64,000 nt of DNA from Methylococcus mesophilus (GTDB lineage: Bacteria > Pseudomonadota > Gammaproteobacteria > Methylococcales > Methylococcaceae). A model generated the notes under the pieces. It made no database searches. It was not told where the DNA came from and saw only the letters and a list, made by a program, of their open reading frames with translations. Shown here one piece after another: positions 8,131 through 16,640 of this stretch; within the stretch, counting starts at the first letter, position 1, and each line of letters begins with the position of its first letter. The stretch lies in assembly GCF_026247885.1 (NCBI RefSeq), contig NZ_CP110921.1:1240001-1304000 (forward strand), read 5' to 3'. Both the position numbers and the translations under genes were made by a program.

Positions 8131-9083
8131 CGAATCGACTCCAAGGCTTTATTCAACGAATCCTGATCCACCACGGCAAGCGTCGCTTCGCCGCTTACGA
8201 TCCGCTTATTGAGTCCCGCCAGAACCTTGCCAGGCCCGCATTCCACGAAACGCCTCACGCCCTGGTCGCTGAGGAAGCGGATCGTTTCCGACCAGCGCAC
8301 AGGATGGGAAATCTGCTGAGCCAGCACCGCCCGGATCACCTCGGGAGACGGATGCATGGCGACGTCGACGTTGTGTACCACGCCTATCCGGTCACGGGGA
8401 GAATCGAACGGCGTTTCCGACAGCAGGGCTGCGAATTTTTCCGCGGCCGGCGCCATCAGCGCGCAATGCGAGGGGACGCTGACCGGCAGCAGCACCGCCC
8501 GTTTCGCCCCCAGCGCCTTGGCCGCCGCGATCGCGCGCTCAACCGCGCTGCTTACGCCGGCGATCACCACCTGGCCCGGCGCATTAAAATTGGCCGGCGT
8601 CACCACCGAATCCTGAGCGGAAGCCTCCTTGCAAGCGGCAACGACCTGCGGATCGTCCAGCCCAAGGATAGCGGCCATGGCCCCGTCGCCGGGAGGAACC
8701 GCTTCCTGCATCAGCCTGCCGCGCAGGGCCACCAGCTTCACCGCATCGGCGAAGCCGAGCGCACCGGCGGCGACCAGCGCCGAATATTCTCCCAAACTGT
8801 GGCCTGCCATCCACGCGGGACGCCGCTCGCTCGCTTCACACCATATCCGCCAGGTCGCGACGCCCGCAGCCAGCATCGCCGGCTGGGTGTTGACAGTCTG
8901 GTTGAGTTCTTCTTCTGGCCCCTCCTGAACCAGGCGCCAGAGGTCGAATCCCAGTACTTCCGAGGCCTCGGCAAAGGTCCGTTCGACCACCGGATGCGCT
9001 GCGGCAAGGTCCGCCAGCATGCCGACGGACTGGGAGCCCTGCCCCGGAAAAAGGAAAGCGAGGCTGTTGTCGATATTGGGCAT
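8127..9083 (-). CDS. fabD: Malonyl-CoA:ACP transacylase
   Basis: A 318-residue enzyme moving the malonyl group from CoA to ACP. It has the N-terminal FPGQGSQSVGM, the nucleophile elbow GHSLGEYSALVAAG with the active serine, and VPSHCALM carrying the catalytic histidine region. Family length is about 310. Its stop overlaps the fabG start (ATGA). A 12-base gap separates it from fabH. Confidence 0.97.
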   Translation of the reverse strand: MPNIDNSLAFLFPGQGSQSVGMLADLAAAHPVVERTFAEASEVLGFDLWRLVQEGPEEELNQTVNTQPAMLAAGVATWRIWCEASERRPAWMAGHSLGEYSALVAAGALGFADAVKLVALRGRLMQEAVPPGDGAMAAILGLDDPQVVAACKEASAQDSVVTPANFNAPGQVVIAGVSSAVERAIAAAKALGAKRAVLLPVSVPSHCALMAPAAEKFAALLSETPFDSPRDRIGVVHNVDVAMHPSPEVIRAVLAQQISHPVRWSETIRFLSDQGVRRFVECGPGKVLAGLNKRIVSGEATLAVVDQDSLNKALESIR

Positions 9084-9095
9084 TGCAAAACGTAT

Positions 9096-10061
9096 TTAAT
9101 AGCGCAGAAGAGCAGAACCCCAGGCGAACCCGCCACCAAAGGCTTCCATCAGCACGGTTTGCCCGCGCCTGATGCGGCCGTCGCGAACGGCCTCGTCGAA
9201 TGCAAGAGGAATTGAGGCGGAGGACGTATTGCCTTGCTCGTCCACCGTAACGACAACGCGCTCCATGGGCAACTGGAGCTTTTTCGCAGTCGCCGCGATG
9301 ATGCGGATATTGGCCTGGTGGGGCACCAGCCAGTCCACGTCGGATTTCTGGAGGCCATTCTGCTCCAGAGTTTCATCGACGATGCGGCCGAGGGTGTTGA
9401 CCGCTACCTTGAAAACCTCACTGCCCTGCATCCGGATGGTGCGGCTCTCGTCGCTCCCCTCTCCGTTGCTGGCTGGGTTGGGCAGATACAGCAGATCCTG
9501 ATAATGACCGTCGGAATGGATATGGGTGCTCATGATGCCGGGCTCGGTGGAAGACTCGAGCACCACGGCCCCGGCGCCGTCGCCGAACAGAATGCAGGTC
9601 GAGCGATCCTCCCAATCCACGGAACGGGAATTGACTTCCGTGCCGACCACCAGCACGCGGTTGGCATTGCCGGCGGAAATATACTGATCGGCGATGCTCA
9701 GTGCGAATATGAAGCCCGAGCAGGCCGCCTGCACGTCGAATGCCGCACAGCTGCGCACGCCCAGCCGCTGCTGCAGCAAGCACGCCGTACTGGGAAAAAC
9801 CCGGTCCGGCGAACTCGTCGCGAGGATGATCAGATCGAGATCGTGCGGATCGATGGCGGCCGCTTCCAGCGCCTGCCGGGCAGCGATTTCGGCCATGCTG
9901 GATGCCGTTTCGTCAGCGGCCGCAATGTGCCGGCGGCGGATGCCGGTCCGCTCGACGATCCATTCGTCCGAAGTTTCGACCCGCATGGCGAGGTCGTCGT
10001 TGGTCACCACCTCACGGGGGAGATAACCGCCGGTGCCCGCAATACGCGAGTAACGGCTCAC
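9096..10061 (-). CDS. fabH: 3-oxoacyl-ACP synthase III
   Basis: A 321-residue KAS III that starts fatty-acid synthesis by condensing an acyl-CoA, normally acetyl-CoA, with malonyl-ACP. The Cys-His-Asn triad is visible: [13 protein letters not shown] (Cys), VPHQANIRI (His) and [11 protein letters not shown] (Asn). It ends [16 protein letters not shown], typical of the family. The start overlaps the plsX stop by four bases. Confidence 0.97.
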   Translation of the reverse strand: MSRYSRIAGTGGYLPREVVTNDDLAMRVETSDEWIVERTGIRRRHIAAADETASSMAEIAARQALEAAAIDPHDLDLIILATSSPDRVFPSTACLLQQRLGVRSCAAFDVQAACSGFIFALSIADQYISAGNANRVLVVGTEVNSRSVDWEDRSTCILFGDGAGAVVLESSTEPGIMSTHIHSDGHYQDLLYLPNPASNGEGSDESRTIRMQGSEVFKVAVNTLGRIVDETLEQNGLQKSDVDWLVPHQANIRIIAATAKKLQLPMERVVVTVDEQGNTSSASIPLAFDEAVRDGRIRRGQTVLMEAFGGGFAWGSALLRY

Positions 10062-11077
10062 GCCAGGTTCCTCGCGGCGAAGACATCCGTCACGCGCTCG
10101 CCGATGCGGTGCGGAACGGCTTTCTCGACCTCTTTCACCGCGATCGCGACGGCGTTGGCGAAGGAAAATCGGTCCGCGTTTCCGTGGCTCTTGATCACGA
10201 TGCCGCGCAAGCCCAAAAGGCTGGCGCCGTTGTACTGGCGAGGATCGATCCGGCGCTTGAAGGCATTGAGTACGGGAAGCGCCACCAGGCCGGCGAGCTT
10301 AGTCAGCCAACTGCTGGAAAATTCCCGTTTGATGAAATGGGAGATCATTTTCGCCAGGCCTTCGCTACTTTTCAGCGCGACATTTCCGACGAAGCCGTCG
10401 GTCACGACGATGTCGACGCTGCCTTTGAAAATGTCATTGCCCTCGACGAAGCCAACGAAATTGACGTGCGCTCCGCTGAGCAGTTCGGCGGCCCGCTTCA
10501 CCTGTTCGTTCCCCTTGATTTCCTCTTCGCCGATGTTAAGGAGACCGACGGTGGGGTGCTCCCGCTCCTCCACGGCCCGCACCAATTCGTAGCCCATGAC
10601 GGCGAACTGATAAAGATGCTCCGCAGTACAGTCGACATTCGCGCCGAGATCCAGCACGTGGGTATGCCCTGTCATGGAGGGCACGGCAGCGATGATCGCC
10701 GGCCGGTCGATGCCGGGTATGGTCTTCAGGACGAATTTGGCGATCGCCATCAGCGCACCGGTATTCCCCGCGCTTACGCACGCGTCGGCCTCGCCCTGCT
10801 TGACCAGATCGATGGCCACCCGCATCGACGAGTCCTTCTTGGTGCGAAGCGCCTTGGATGGCTGGTCGTGCATCTCCACCACCTGAGAAGCATGGTGCAC
10901 CTTCAGCCGTTCCCCATACCGAGTCTGGGCGTCCTTGAGGTACCCGCGCAGCACGGTCTCGTCGCCAACCAGCACGAGCCGCAGCAGCGGGTGCCGTTGC
11001 AGACTGTCCAAAGCCGCTGGTACCACGACCTGAGGTCCGTGGTCGCCACCCATCGCGTCCAAAGCGATGGTCGTCAT
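10058..11077 (-). CDS. plsX: Phosphate acyltransferase PlsX
   Basis: A 339-residue peripheral membrane enzyme making acyl-phosphate from acyl-ACP for phospholipid synthesis. It has the family N-terminus ([16 protein letters not shown]), [19 protein letters not shown] and [15 protein letters not shown]. The ATG at 11077 fits the family; an alternative ATG 18 bases upstream (11095) adds six residues and cannot be excluded. It follows rpmF as in E. coli. Confidence 0.95.
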   Translation of the reverse strand: MTTIALDAMGGDHGPQVVVPAALDSLQRHPLLRLVLVGDETVLRGYLKDAQTRYGERLKVHHASQVVEMHDQPSKALRTKKDSSMRVAIDLVKQGEADACVSAGNTGALMAIAKFVLKTIPGIDRPAIIAAVPSMTGHTHVLDLGANVDCTAEHLYQFAVMGYELVRAVEEREHPTVGLLNIGEEEIKGNEQVKRAAELLSGAHVNFVGFVEGNDIFKGSVDIVVTDGFVGNVALKSSEGLAKMISHFIKREFSSSWLTKLAGLVALPVLNAFKRRIDPRQYNGASLLGLRGIVIKSHGNADRFSFANAVAIAVKEVEKAVPHRIGERVTDVFAARNLA

Positions 11078-11153
11078 ACCGTCACCGCGCCGCATGCACC
11101 GCCATCAAAAGTCAAATAGAGGGTACCGAACCGCAAGACCGGAAGGTCTATGC

Positions 11154-11348
11154 TTAGTCTTCAGTTTCGTCGCTGCGCTTCGGCTCGACGACCCGGCGGC
11201 CACGGTAATAACCGTCCGGGCTCACATGGTGGCGCAGATGGGTTTCGCCGGTATTGGCTTCGACGGACAGAGCACTTGCGCTCAATGCGTCGTGCGACCG
11301 CCGCATTCCGCGCTTCGAACGGGTCTTGCGATTTTGTTGAACAGCCAT
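11154..11348 (-). CDS. rpmF: 50S ribosomal protein L32
   Basis: A 64-residue basic ribosomal protein. It starts [20 protein letters not shown], the standard L32 N-terminus, and carries the central [12 protein letters not shown] segment. There is no CxxC zinc motif, so it is the zinc-independent form. It is nine bases downstream of yceD and 76 bases upstream of plsX, the conserved yceD-rpmF-plsX order. A small hairpin (AGACC/GGTCT, 11136-11149) just after the stop may trim the transcript. Confidence 0.97.
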   Translation of the reverse strand: MAVQQNRKTRSKRGMRRSHDALSASALSVEANTGETHLRHHVSPDGYYRGRRVVEPKRSDETED

Positions 11349-11357
11349 GATGACTCC

Positions 11358-11873
11358 TTAAGAAGACTTGCTATCGTTGTTTTTCAATTGCGCCAGCACG
11401 GCAAACGGGTTTTCCCTTTGCCTGACGACCGGCCGCGGCCCGGAATGCGCCGCCTCCCTGCAGTCCGGGTGCTGCGGTATCGGCGGGATGGCCAGGACCA
11501 GTTCGTCCTGAACCAGGTCGGACAGCCGAATCGGCGCTTCGCCGTCGAACAGCAGCGGCTCGTAACAGCCGGACAGGCGATCGGCTTCTTCGAGTGAAGC
11601 CACCACGCCCAGCGACACCTGCGACCGCACCGCCCACGGCAGCGGTTCCAGGCAGAGCTGGCATTGCAGCACGAGATCGCCATCCACTCTGCCGGTCACC
11701 ACCGACCATCGGCCGTCCTTGCCGAAATCCAGCTCGACCCTGATGTTCCCGGCTTTCTCGAACAAGAACTCCTGGATGCGGTCCAACAGCGCCAGCGGCA
11801 TCTCACCCGCCAGCCGGCGACGCTTGTCCGCGAAATCCAGCGGATCGACGAATTCAGGCAGGCGGGGAGGCAT
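11358..11873 (-). CDS. yceD: YceD family (DUF177) protein, 23S rRNA accumulation factor
   Basis: A 171-residue protein of the YceD/DUF177 family. The E. coli member is linked to 23S rRNA accumulation and it is co-transcribed with rpmF across bacteria. Visible features are a CxxC pair (QCQLCLEP), a C-terminal HPDC and the ending NPFAVLAQLK typical of the family. The ATG at 11873 matches where family homology starts (PPRLPEFVDPLDF). A non-ATG frame opening upstream would begin before the promoter described at 11883-11912. With that promoter the mRNA would have a leader of only a few bases. Confidence 0.9.
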   Translation of the reverse strand: MPPRLPEFVDPLDFADKRRRLAGEMPLALLDRIQEFLFEKAGNIRVELDFGKDGRWSVVTGRVDGDLVLQCQLCLEPLPWAVRSQVSLGVVASLEEADRLSGCYEPLLFDGEAPIRLSDLVQDELVLAIPPIPQHPDCREAAHSGPRPVVRQRENPFAVLAQLKNNDSKSS

Positions 11874-11882
11874 AATCGTGCA

Positions 11883-11912
11883 ATAATACAGGCCAAATCC
11901 AACTTCTGTCAA
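11883..11912 (-). promoter_or_regulatory. Strong sigma-70-type promoter of the yceD-rpmF-fab cluster
   Basis: On the minus strand a perfect TTGACA (11907-11912) and TATTAT (11883-11888) are 18 bases apart. The expected start, about seven bases past the -10, falls at about 11876, three bases before the yceD ATG. It faces away from maf, which starts at 11929. Confidence 0.65.
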
Positions 11913-11928
11913 AGCCTGGAACACTGCG

Positions 11929-12528
11929 ATGCAGGCTTCCCCTCCCCAGCTGCAGCCGCTCGTGCTTGCCTCCGGCTCGCGCTACCGCCGCGAATTGCTA
12001 AGCAAACTAGGACTGGCTTTTACCTCGGTCTCTCCGGACATCGACGAGTCCGCTTTGCCGGGCGAGGACCCGGCGGATCTTGCCCTGCGGCTGTCGTACC
12101 AAAAGGCGCAGGCGCTTGCACCAGCCTATCCCGACCACCTGATCGTCGGTTCGGATCAGGTCGCCGTTCTGGGGGAGCGGCAGCTGGGCAAACCCGGAAA
12201 CCACGAAAATGCCGTGGCCCAGTTGCAGCAGGCCTCAGGGAAAATCGTGACTTTTCTGACGGGACTCTGCGTGTACGACGCCCGTAGCGGGACCAGCCAT
12301 GCCGGCCTCGACCGCTGCCGGGTGCATTTCAGACGCCTGGACCGGCGCCGGATCGAGCGCTATGTCGCGATCGACAAACCTTACGACTGCGCCGGCGCTT
12401 TCAAGTCGGAAGGATTGGGTATAGCCCTGCTGCAGCGCATCGAGGGCGACGATCCGAATGCCTTGGTCGGCCTGCCCCTCATTCTGCTCACCGAACTGCT
12501 GCAGCGCTGCGGCGTAGCCGTCGTTTGA
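11929..12528 (+). CDS. Maf-type nucleotide pyrophosphatase (YceF subgroup)
   Basis: A 199-residue Maf/HAM1-fold enzyme that cleaves modified nucleoside triphosphates to monophosphates. It has [19 protein letters not shown] at the N-terminus, [15 protein letters not shown] with the catalytic Asp region, LGKPG, TFLTGL and [13 protein letters not shown]. The YceF subgroup prefers 7-methyl-GTP, and the location divergent from yceD-rpmF is the same as yceF in E. coli, which favours that subgroup over the dTTP/UTP-type YhdE. Substrate specificity is inferred. Confidence 0.92.
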   Translation: MQASPPQLQPLVLASGSRYRRELLSKLGLAFTSVSPDIDESALPGEDPADLALRLSYQKAQALAPAYPDHLIVGSDQVAVLGERQLGKPGNHENAVAQLQQASGKIVTFLTGLCVYDARSGTSHAGLDRCRVHFRRLDRRRIERYVAIDKPYDCAGAFKSEGLGIALLQRIEGDDPNALVGLPLILLTELLQRCGVAVV

Positions 12529-12549
12529 GGAGGCCGATACCGCACGGCG

Positions 12550-13173
12550 TCAGTTCAGGCGATTGTAGTACTCGATCACCCGGTTCAGGTAGTCCTGGGT
12601 CTCGGGGAAAGGCGGAACCCGGTTGCCATATTTGATGATGTTGTTCTCGCCGGCATTGTAGGCTGCGACCGCCAGACTCACATCGTTGAACATGCCGATG
12701 AGGTCGCTCAGGTAGCGGGCGCCGCCGTGGACGTTCTCCACCGGATCCGTCCGGTCCCGCACGCCGTAGCGCGCCGCGGTGTCGGGCATCAACTGCATCA
12801 GTCCAACCGCTCCCTTGCCTGAGACCGCCTCAGAGTTGTACGCGGACTCGGCCTGGATCATCGCATGCAGCAGCAGCGGGTCGAGATGGTAGCGCTCGGC
12901 CACTTCCGCGATCAGCGGCGCCAGCATTTCACGGTTCCGCTCGAGGGAAACCGACACCCGATTGGACAGCGCCACAGCAGGCAGCAGCGGCGGCGAACCC
13001 AGTTTACCGGCCACCTTGGTCGTGGCGATCAGCCGGTAGCCGTTGTGCTGAGGCCGGTCGGTGTAATAGACATGGCCTTTCTTGTCGACGAACTTATAGA
13101 CATCTGCCGAAACCTGCGCCGCCGGCAGGCCTCCCAGCATCAGCGCGATCCAAAGACGTCGTTTTATCCGCAT
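12550..13173 (-). CDS. Soluble lytic murein transglycosylase with DUF4124 N-terminus
   Basis: A 207-residue secreted protein. A signal peptide (MRIKRRLWIALMLGG to about VSA) precedes a DUF4124-like segment (VYKFVDKKGHVYYTDRP) and an SLT goose-lysozyme-like domain. The catalytic glutamate is in QAESAYNSEAVS, followed by GAVGLMQLMPDTAARYGV and AVAAYNAGENNI, all hallmarks of family 1 transglycosylases that cleave the MurNAc-GlcNAc bond. The ATG at 13173 is chosen because the signal peptide starts there; 22 further codons upstream look like non-coding extension. It converges with maf and follows purT. Confidence 0.9.
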   Translation of the reverse strand: MRIKRRLWIALMLGGLPAAQVSADVYKFVDKKGHVYYTDRPQHNGYRLIATTKVAGKLGSPPLLPAVALSNRVSVSLERNREMLAPLIAEVAERYHLDPLLLHAMIQAESAYNSEAVSGKGAVGLMQLMPDTAARYGVRDRTDPVENVHGGARYLSDLIGMFNDVSLAVAAYNAGENNIIKYGNRVPPFPETQDYLNRVIEYYNRLN

Positions 13174-13242
13174 GTTTTTCGGTCTTTTTCTCGAATCAAA
13201 ACGAGCGCGGTTATACCACCGCATCGTCTGACCAGACAAGTC

Positions 13243-14445
13243 TCAAACCGGAACCTCCGCTGGCCGTACCGCCGATGCCGCCTGAGCCGCCCTGCTTCGG
13301 GCCTCTTCCACCGTAGCCGCCGCCGCCAGAGCGACGCCCATCCGCCGCCGCGGAAACGATTCCGGCTTGCCGAAAAGGCGAACCTCGGATTCCGGCACGC
13401 TCAGCGCCTGCTCCAGTCCCTCGAATGCGATGCCTTCCGCCGCCATGCCCCCGTAAATCACGGCGCTGGCGCCGGGGCGCCTCAAAGCGGTGTCGATCGG
13501 CAATCCCAGAACGGCACGGACGTGCAGTTCGAATTCGTTTTGCACCTGACTGATCATGGTCACCATCCCGGTGTCGTGCGGGCGCGGGCTCACTTCGCTG
13601 AACCAAACCTCGTCGCCCCGGACGAACAGCTCAACGCCGAACAGACCTCGCCCTCCCAAAGCATCGACTACCGAGCGCGCAATCGCCTCGGCCCGCTCCC
13701 TGGCTTTCTGGCTCATGGGCTGTGGCTGCCAGCTTTCCACATAGTCCCCGGCCTGCTGGCGGTGACCGATCGGTTCGCAGAATGCGATTCCGGCATCGGC
13801 TCCCGAACTCGGCGAACGCACCGTCAGCAGGGTGATCTCGAAGTCGAAGTCGATCCTGCCTTCGACGATCACGCGGCAAGCTTTGACCCGCCCACCTTCC
13901 CGCGCATGGGCCCAGGCCGCTTCGACATCGGCGGGCCCCTTCAGCATCGACTGGCCTTTGCCGGAGGACGACATGATGGGTTTGACGAAGCAGGGGAAAC
14001 CGATCTTCGCCACCGCTTCGGCCAAGGCGTCGCAGGAATCGGCGAACGCATAGGGCGATGTCGGCAGGCCCAGTTCTTCCGCCGCCAATCGCCGGATACC
14101 TTCACGGTTCATGGTGAGTTGCACGGCGCGGGCATTGGGGACGACCTCCGCCAGCCCCGCCCGCTCAATCTCGGCCAAGGCATCGGTGGCGATCGCTTCG
14201 ATTTCGGGGACGATGAAATGCGGACGCTCGGACTCGACCAGCCGCCGGATCGCCTCCGGGTCCGTCATATCTACGACGTGGGCGCGGTGGGCAACCTGCT
14301 GCGCCGGGGCGCCGGGATAGCGGTCGACGGCGATCACCTCGACACCGTAGCGCTGCAGGGAGATCACCACTTCCTTGCCGAGTTCACCGCTGCCCAGGAG
14401 CATTACCCGGACTGCGGAGTGCGAATTTGGGGTTCCGATACGCAT
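13243..14445 (-). CDS. purT: Formate-dependent phosphoribosylglycinamide formyltransferase 2
   Basis: A 400-residue ATP-grasp enzyme that makes formyl-GAR in purine synthesis using formate and ATP directly instead of formyl-tetrahydrofolate. It has [51 protein letters not shown], the ATP-grasp lysine loop MSSSGKGQS and [15 protein letters not shown]. Length matches E. coli PurT (392). It stands apart from other purine genes. In a one-carbon-using organism a formate-linked step would fit, but that is inference. Confidence 0.95.
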   Translation of the reverse strand: MRIGTPNSHSAVRVMLLGSGELGKEVVISLQRYGVEVIAVDRYPGAPAQQVAHRAHVVDMTDPEAIRRLVESERPHFIVPEIEAIATDALAEIERAGLAEVVPNARAVQLTMNREGIRRLAAEELGLPTSPYAFADSCDALAEAVAKIGFPCFVKPIMSSSGKGQSMLKGPADVEAAWAHAREGGRVKACRVIVEGRIDFDFEITLLTVRSPSSGADAGIAFCEPIGHRQQAGDYVESWQPQPMSQKARERAEAIARSVVDALGGRGLFGVELFVRGDEVWFSEVSPRPHDTGMVTMISQVQNEFELHVRAVLGLPIDTALRRPGASAVIYGGMAAEGIAFEGLEQALSVPESEVRLFGKPESFPRRRMGVALAAAATVEEARSRAAQAASAVRPAEVPV

Positions 14446-14580
14446 ATAGAGAAAGCCGAAGGATTGTAGGGAGCAACCGGCGGCGAGAGCAGGCCGGGAG
14501 GCAGTGATTTTAATGCCCCCCCGCCTCCAATTGCCAAGCCGCCGGCCCTTTTTTACCGCCTCGGGCCTTCCGGATGGCGC

Positions 14581-16386
14581 TCAATCATCATCGGCAATGG
14601 CGACTGCTGCATCCGTGGCAGGCAGGCTGGTGTATTCCTTCTTTTCCGCAATGGCCAGGGTCACCATTTCCGTCCCTTCGGCGAGGTGGTCATTGCGTAG
14701 TTTCACCGAAACGTCCACGCTGGCGACGCCTTTTGGCAGGGTGACCCGGAGCTTGGGCTTGATATAGTCCTTGCCCGGCTGAGCGGTGCCGCCCAGCGTC
14801 AGATTAACGGTCAAGGACCTGTCCATCGGCGTCTCGCGAGACACGGTAAAAACCAGCCGCTCTCCGCTTCCTTCGGCAATTTCGGTCCGGGCAGCCGACA
14901 CCCAGACACGCGGAAGCGAGCCCAACAGCACCTCGCCGCTGATCTGGGACATGGTTGTCAGATCGGGTTTGAAGCGCAGGGTGCTGCGGAGCCTGCGGAT
15001 CGCGGCAGGATTCGCCGCAGCGATCTCTTTGGCCGCGCCGATGGCCGCACTCACTTGGCCCTGCGTCGGCAGGGTGCCAGTGGCCGTGTTTTCATTGTGC
15101 GTCAGTGTCCGCCTGAGATCGCCCGCACCCGCAGCTTCCCTGGAATTCCCGATCGCCGTGGTCAACAGACTCTTGTCCGCCTCCTGGCTGGCCTGATAGG
15201 TCAACGTGAAGCGGGCATGATCGGCGGCGAACGCGGAATAACGTTCCTGGAAGAATTCGAGGATCCGGACGGCGGTACCGCGCATGGAGCCGGCCAGCCG
15301 CTGGAACTGCAGTTGCGTCGAGGGCTGGGTCCGGCTGCCTTCCTCGTTGCGCTGCAAGACGATTGTAGCGGCGTTCACCCCGTCATTGGCCGCCGCGGGA
15401 ATTTCCCAGGTAATGGTGCGGCGAAGGCCGGTCGCGGCCTCGCCAGTCGTAGCGTCGGTCTTGAGCACAGCAGCAGGAAAGTCTTCCGCCAGCCGGGACG
15501 ACACGAAATCGGCGGCATCGGCCGGCAGGGTCGCCAGATAACGCAGCACAATCTGCGAATTCGTCAGCAGAGGCTGTATGGACATATCGCGATCCGCGAG
15601 CGCCAGATGCTTGTGCAAATCGGCCGTCCTGGCCATCCTGGCTTCCACCGTCCCGTCCAGCCGGGTAGTGACGCTCATGTCCTGCTCCGCCAGTGACAGC
15701 ACCTCGTTCGACAGAGCGGCGGCATACTGGGGCAGCAGATCGGCGTTTTTCTTCACGTCGAAGGCGTTTTTCGGCTCGAAGAACACCAGCGGCACGTCGT
15801 GCGTCAGATTGTTGATGTTCTTGTCCTGGGCACGGACGTCGATCGAAAACGATCCGATCTGAGGTAGCCCGCTGAGGCGTGCAGCCGTGTTTCCCTTGAA
15901 CGACCCGGCATATCGCAGCAGGGTCCGGGCCGCCGCCAAACGCTGCTTCGCCAGTCCGGCGTTCTTGGTTTCATCCAGCGACGCAAACGGTTTGACGTAA
16001 AACGGCATCTCCCCCGCCACCGTCAGGCTATGGCAGCCGGCCTTTTCGCAGCTCTTGGCCGGGTTCGCTTCATTGATCGTCAGGCCGTAATGGTCCACGG
16101 AGACGGAATCCTTGACGTGGCACTGATCGCAGGTGGCGTCCTTGGCCGGGTGATGTTCGGCCACGCCGGCCGTTTCACCATCGATGGCGTCCATGAGCTG
16201 GAGGACGGCACGGAATTGGTCCTCCGTGTCCGTAACGGGCCGGTTGACGTTGAACTTTACGGTCAATATATGCCGAGTGCCCTCGAAAGGGTCCGGCGGC
16301 GCAGCATTCGCCGGATTCAGGCACAACGGAATCAAAACACCTAAGCAATTCATGGAGGATCGGGAAAAAAGGAGGTGAAATCTCAT
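14581..16386 (-). CDS. Secreted putative di-haem protein with C-terminal Calx-beta domain
   Basis: A 601-residue protein I do not recognise as a named family. It has an export signal ending about residue 28 (NPANA), then a short region with two haem-binding-like motifs: CDQCH (86-90) and CEKAGCH (113-119, a Cx4CH spacing seen in some multihaem cytochromes), with extra histidines nearby. A large middle region (about 150-490) has no motif I recognise. The last 110 residues form a Calx-beta-like calcium-binding beta domain (EIAEGSGERLVFTVSR; GTAQPGKDY; ending VAIADDD). Known roles of the parts suggest an outer or surface redox or adhesion protein. No Shine-Dalgarno precedes 16386 or the alternative ATG at 16353. 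A Fur-like site lies 75 bases upstream. Confidence 0.72.
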   Translation of the reverse strand: MRFHLLFSRSSMNCLGVLIPLCLNPANAAPPDPFEGTRHILTVKFNVNRPVTDTEDQFRAVLQLMDAIDGETAGVAEHHPAKDATCDQCHVKDSVSVDHYGLTINEANPAKSCEKAGCHSLTVAGEMPFYVKPFASLDETKNAGLAKQRLAAARTLLRYAGSFKGNTAARLSGLPQIGSFSIDVRAQDKNINNLTHDVPLVFFEPKNAFDVKKNADLLPQYAAALSNEVLSLAEQDMSVTTRLDGTVEARMARTADLHKHLALADRDMSIQPLLTNSQIVLRYLATLPADAADFVSSRLAEDFPAAVLKTDATTGEAATGLRRTITWEIPAAANDGVNAATIVLQRNEEGSRTQPSTQLQFQRLAGSMRGTAVRILEFFQERYSAFAADHARFTLTYQASQEADKSLLTTAIGNSREAAGAGDLRRTLTHNENTATGTLPTQGQVSAAIGAAKEIAAANPAAIRRLRSTLRFKPDLTTMSQISGEVLLGSLPRVWVSAARTEIAEGSGERLVFTVSRETPMDRSLTVNLTLGGTAQPGKDYIKPKLRVTLPKGVASVDVSVKLRNDHLAEGTEMVTLAIAEKKEYTSLPATDAAVAIADDD

Positions 16387-16460
16387 GTTGGGCTCGCGTG
16401 GTTTTGTTATTCGGAAAAGGTACGGCTATCCAAACGGTGAAGCGGATTTGATACGAATTC

Positions 16461-16481
16461 AAATGATAACGATTCGTATTT
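16461..16481. promoter_or_regulatory. Candidate Fur-type operator
   Basis: AAATGATAACGATTCGTATTT is an imperfect AT-rich inverted repeat resembling Fur boxes (about 10 of 14 fixed positions of the 7-1-7 consensus). It lies 75 bases upstream of the minus-strand haem/Calx-beta gene, a reasonable operator position. Confidence 0.4.
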
Positions 16482-16604
16482 ACTGATTCAATCGCAAGTC
16501 CACATGCGCGCCCCGAATTTCTGGAGGAATCAATGAGGGAAACCGGGGGCTACCACTCCCTCCCGTCCCTGAGGGACGCAGGAAAAGACGAGTGCCTCGC
16601 AAGC

Positions 16605-16633
16605 TCGGGCAGGACATTCCTTATCCTGCCCGA
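16605..16633 (-). terminator. Hairpin downstream of the multicopper oxidase gene
   Basis: TCGGGCAGGA (16605-16614) and TCCTGCCCGA (16624-16633) form a perfect 10-bp stem with a 9-base loop, starting eight bases after the stop at 16641. There is no T-run on the minus side, so it may be a Rho-assisted terminator or an RNA-stabilising 3' hairpin. Confidence 0.5.
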
Positions 16634-16640
16634 ACTTCGT

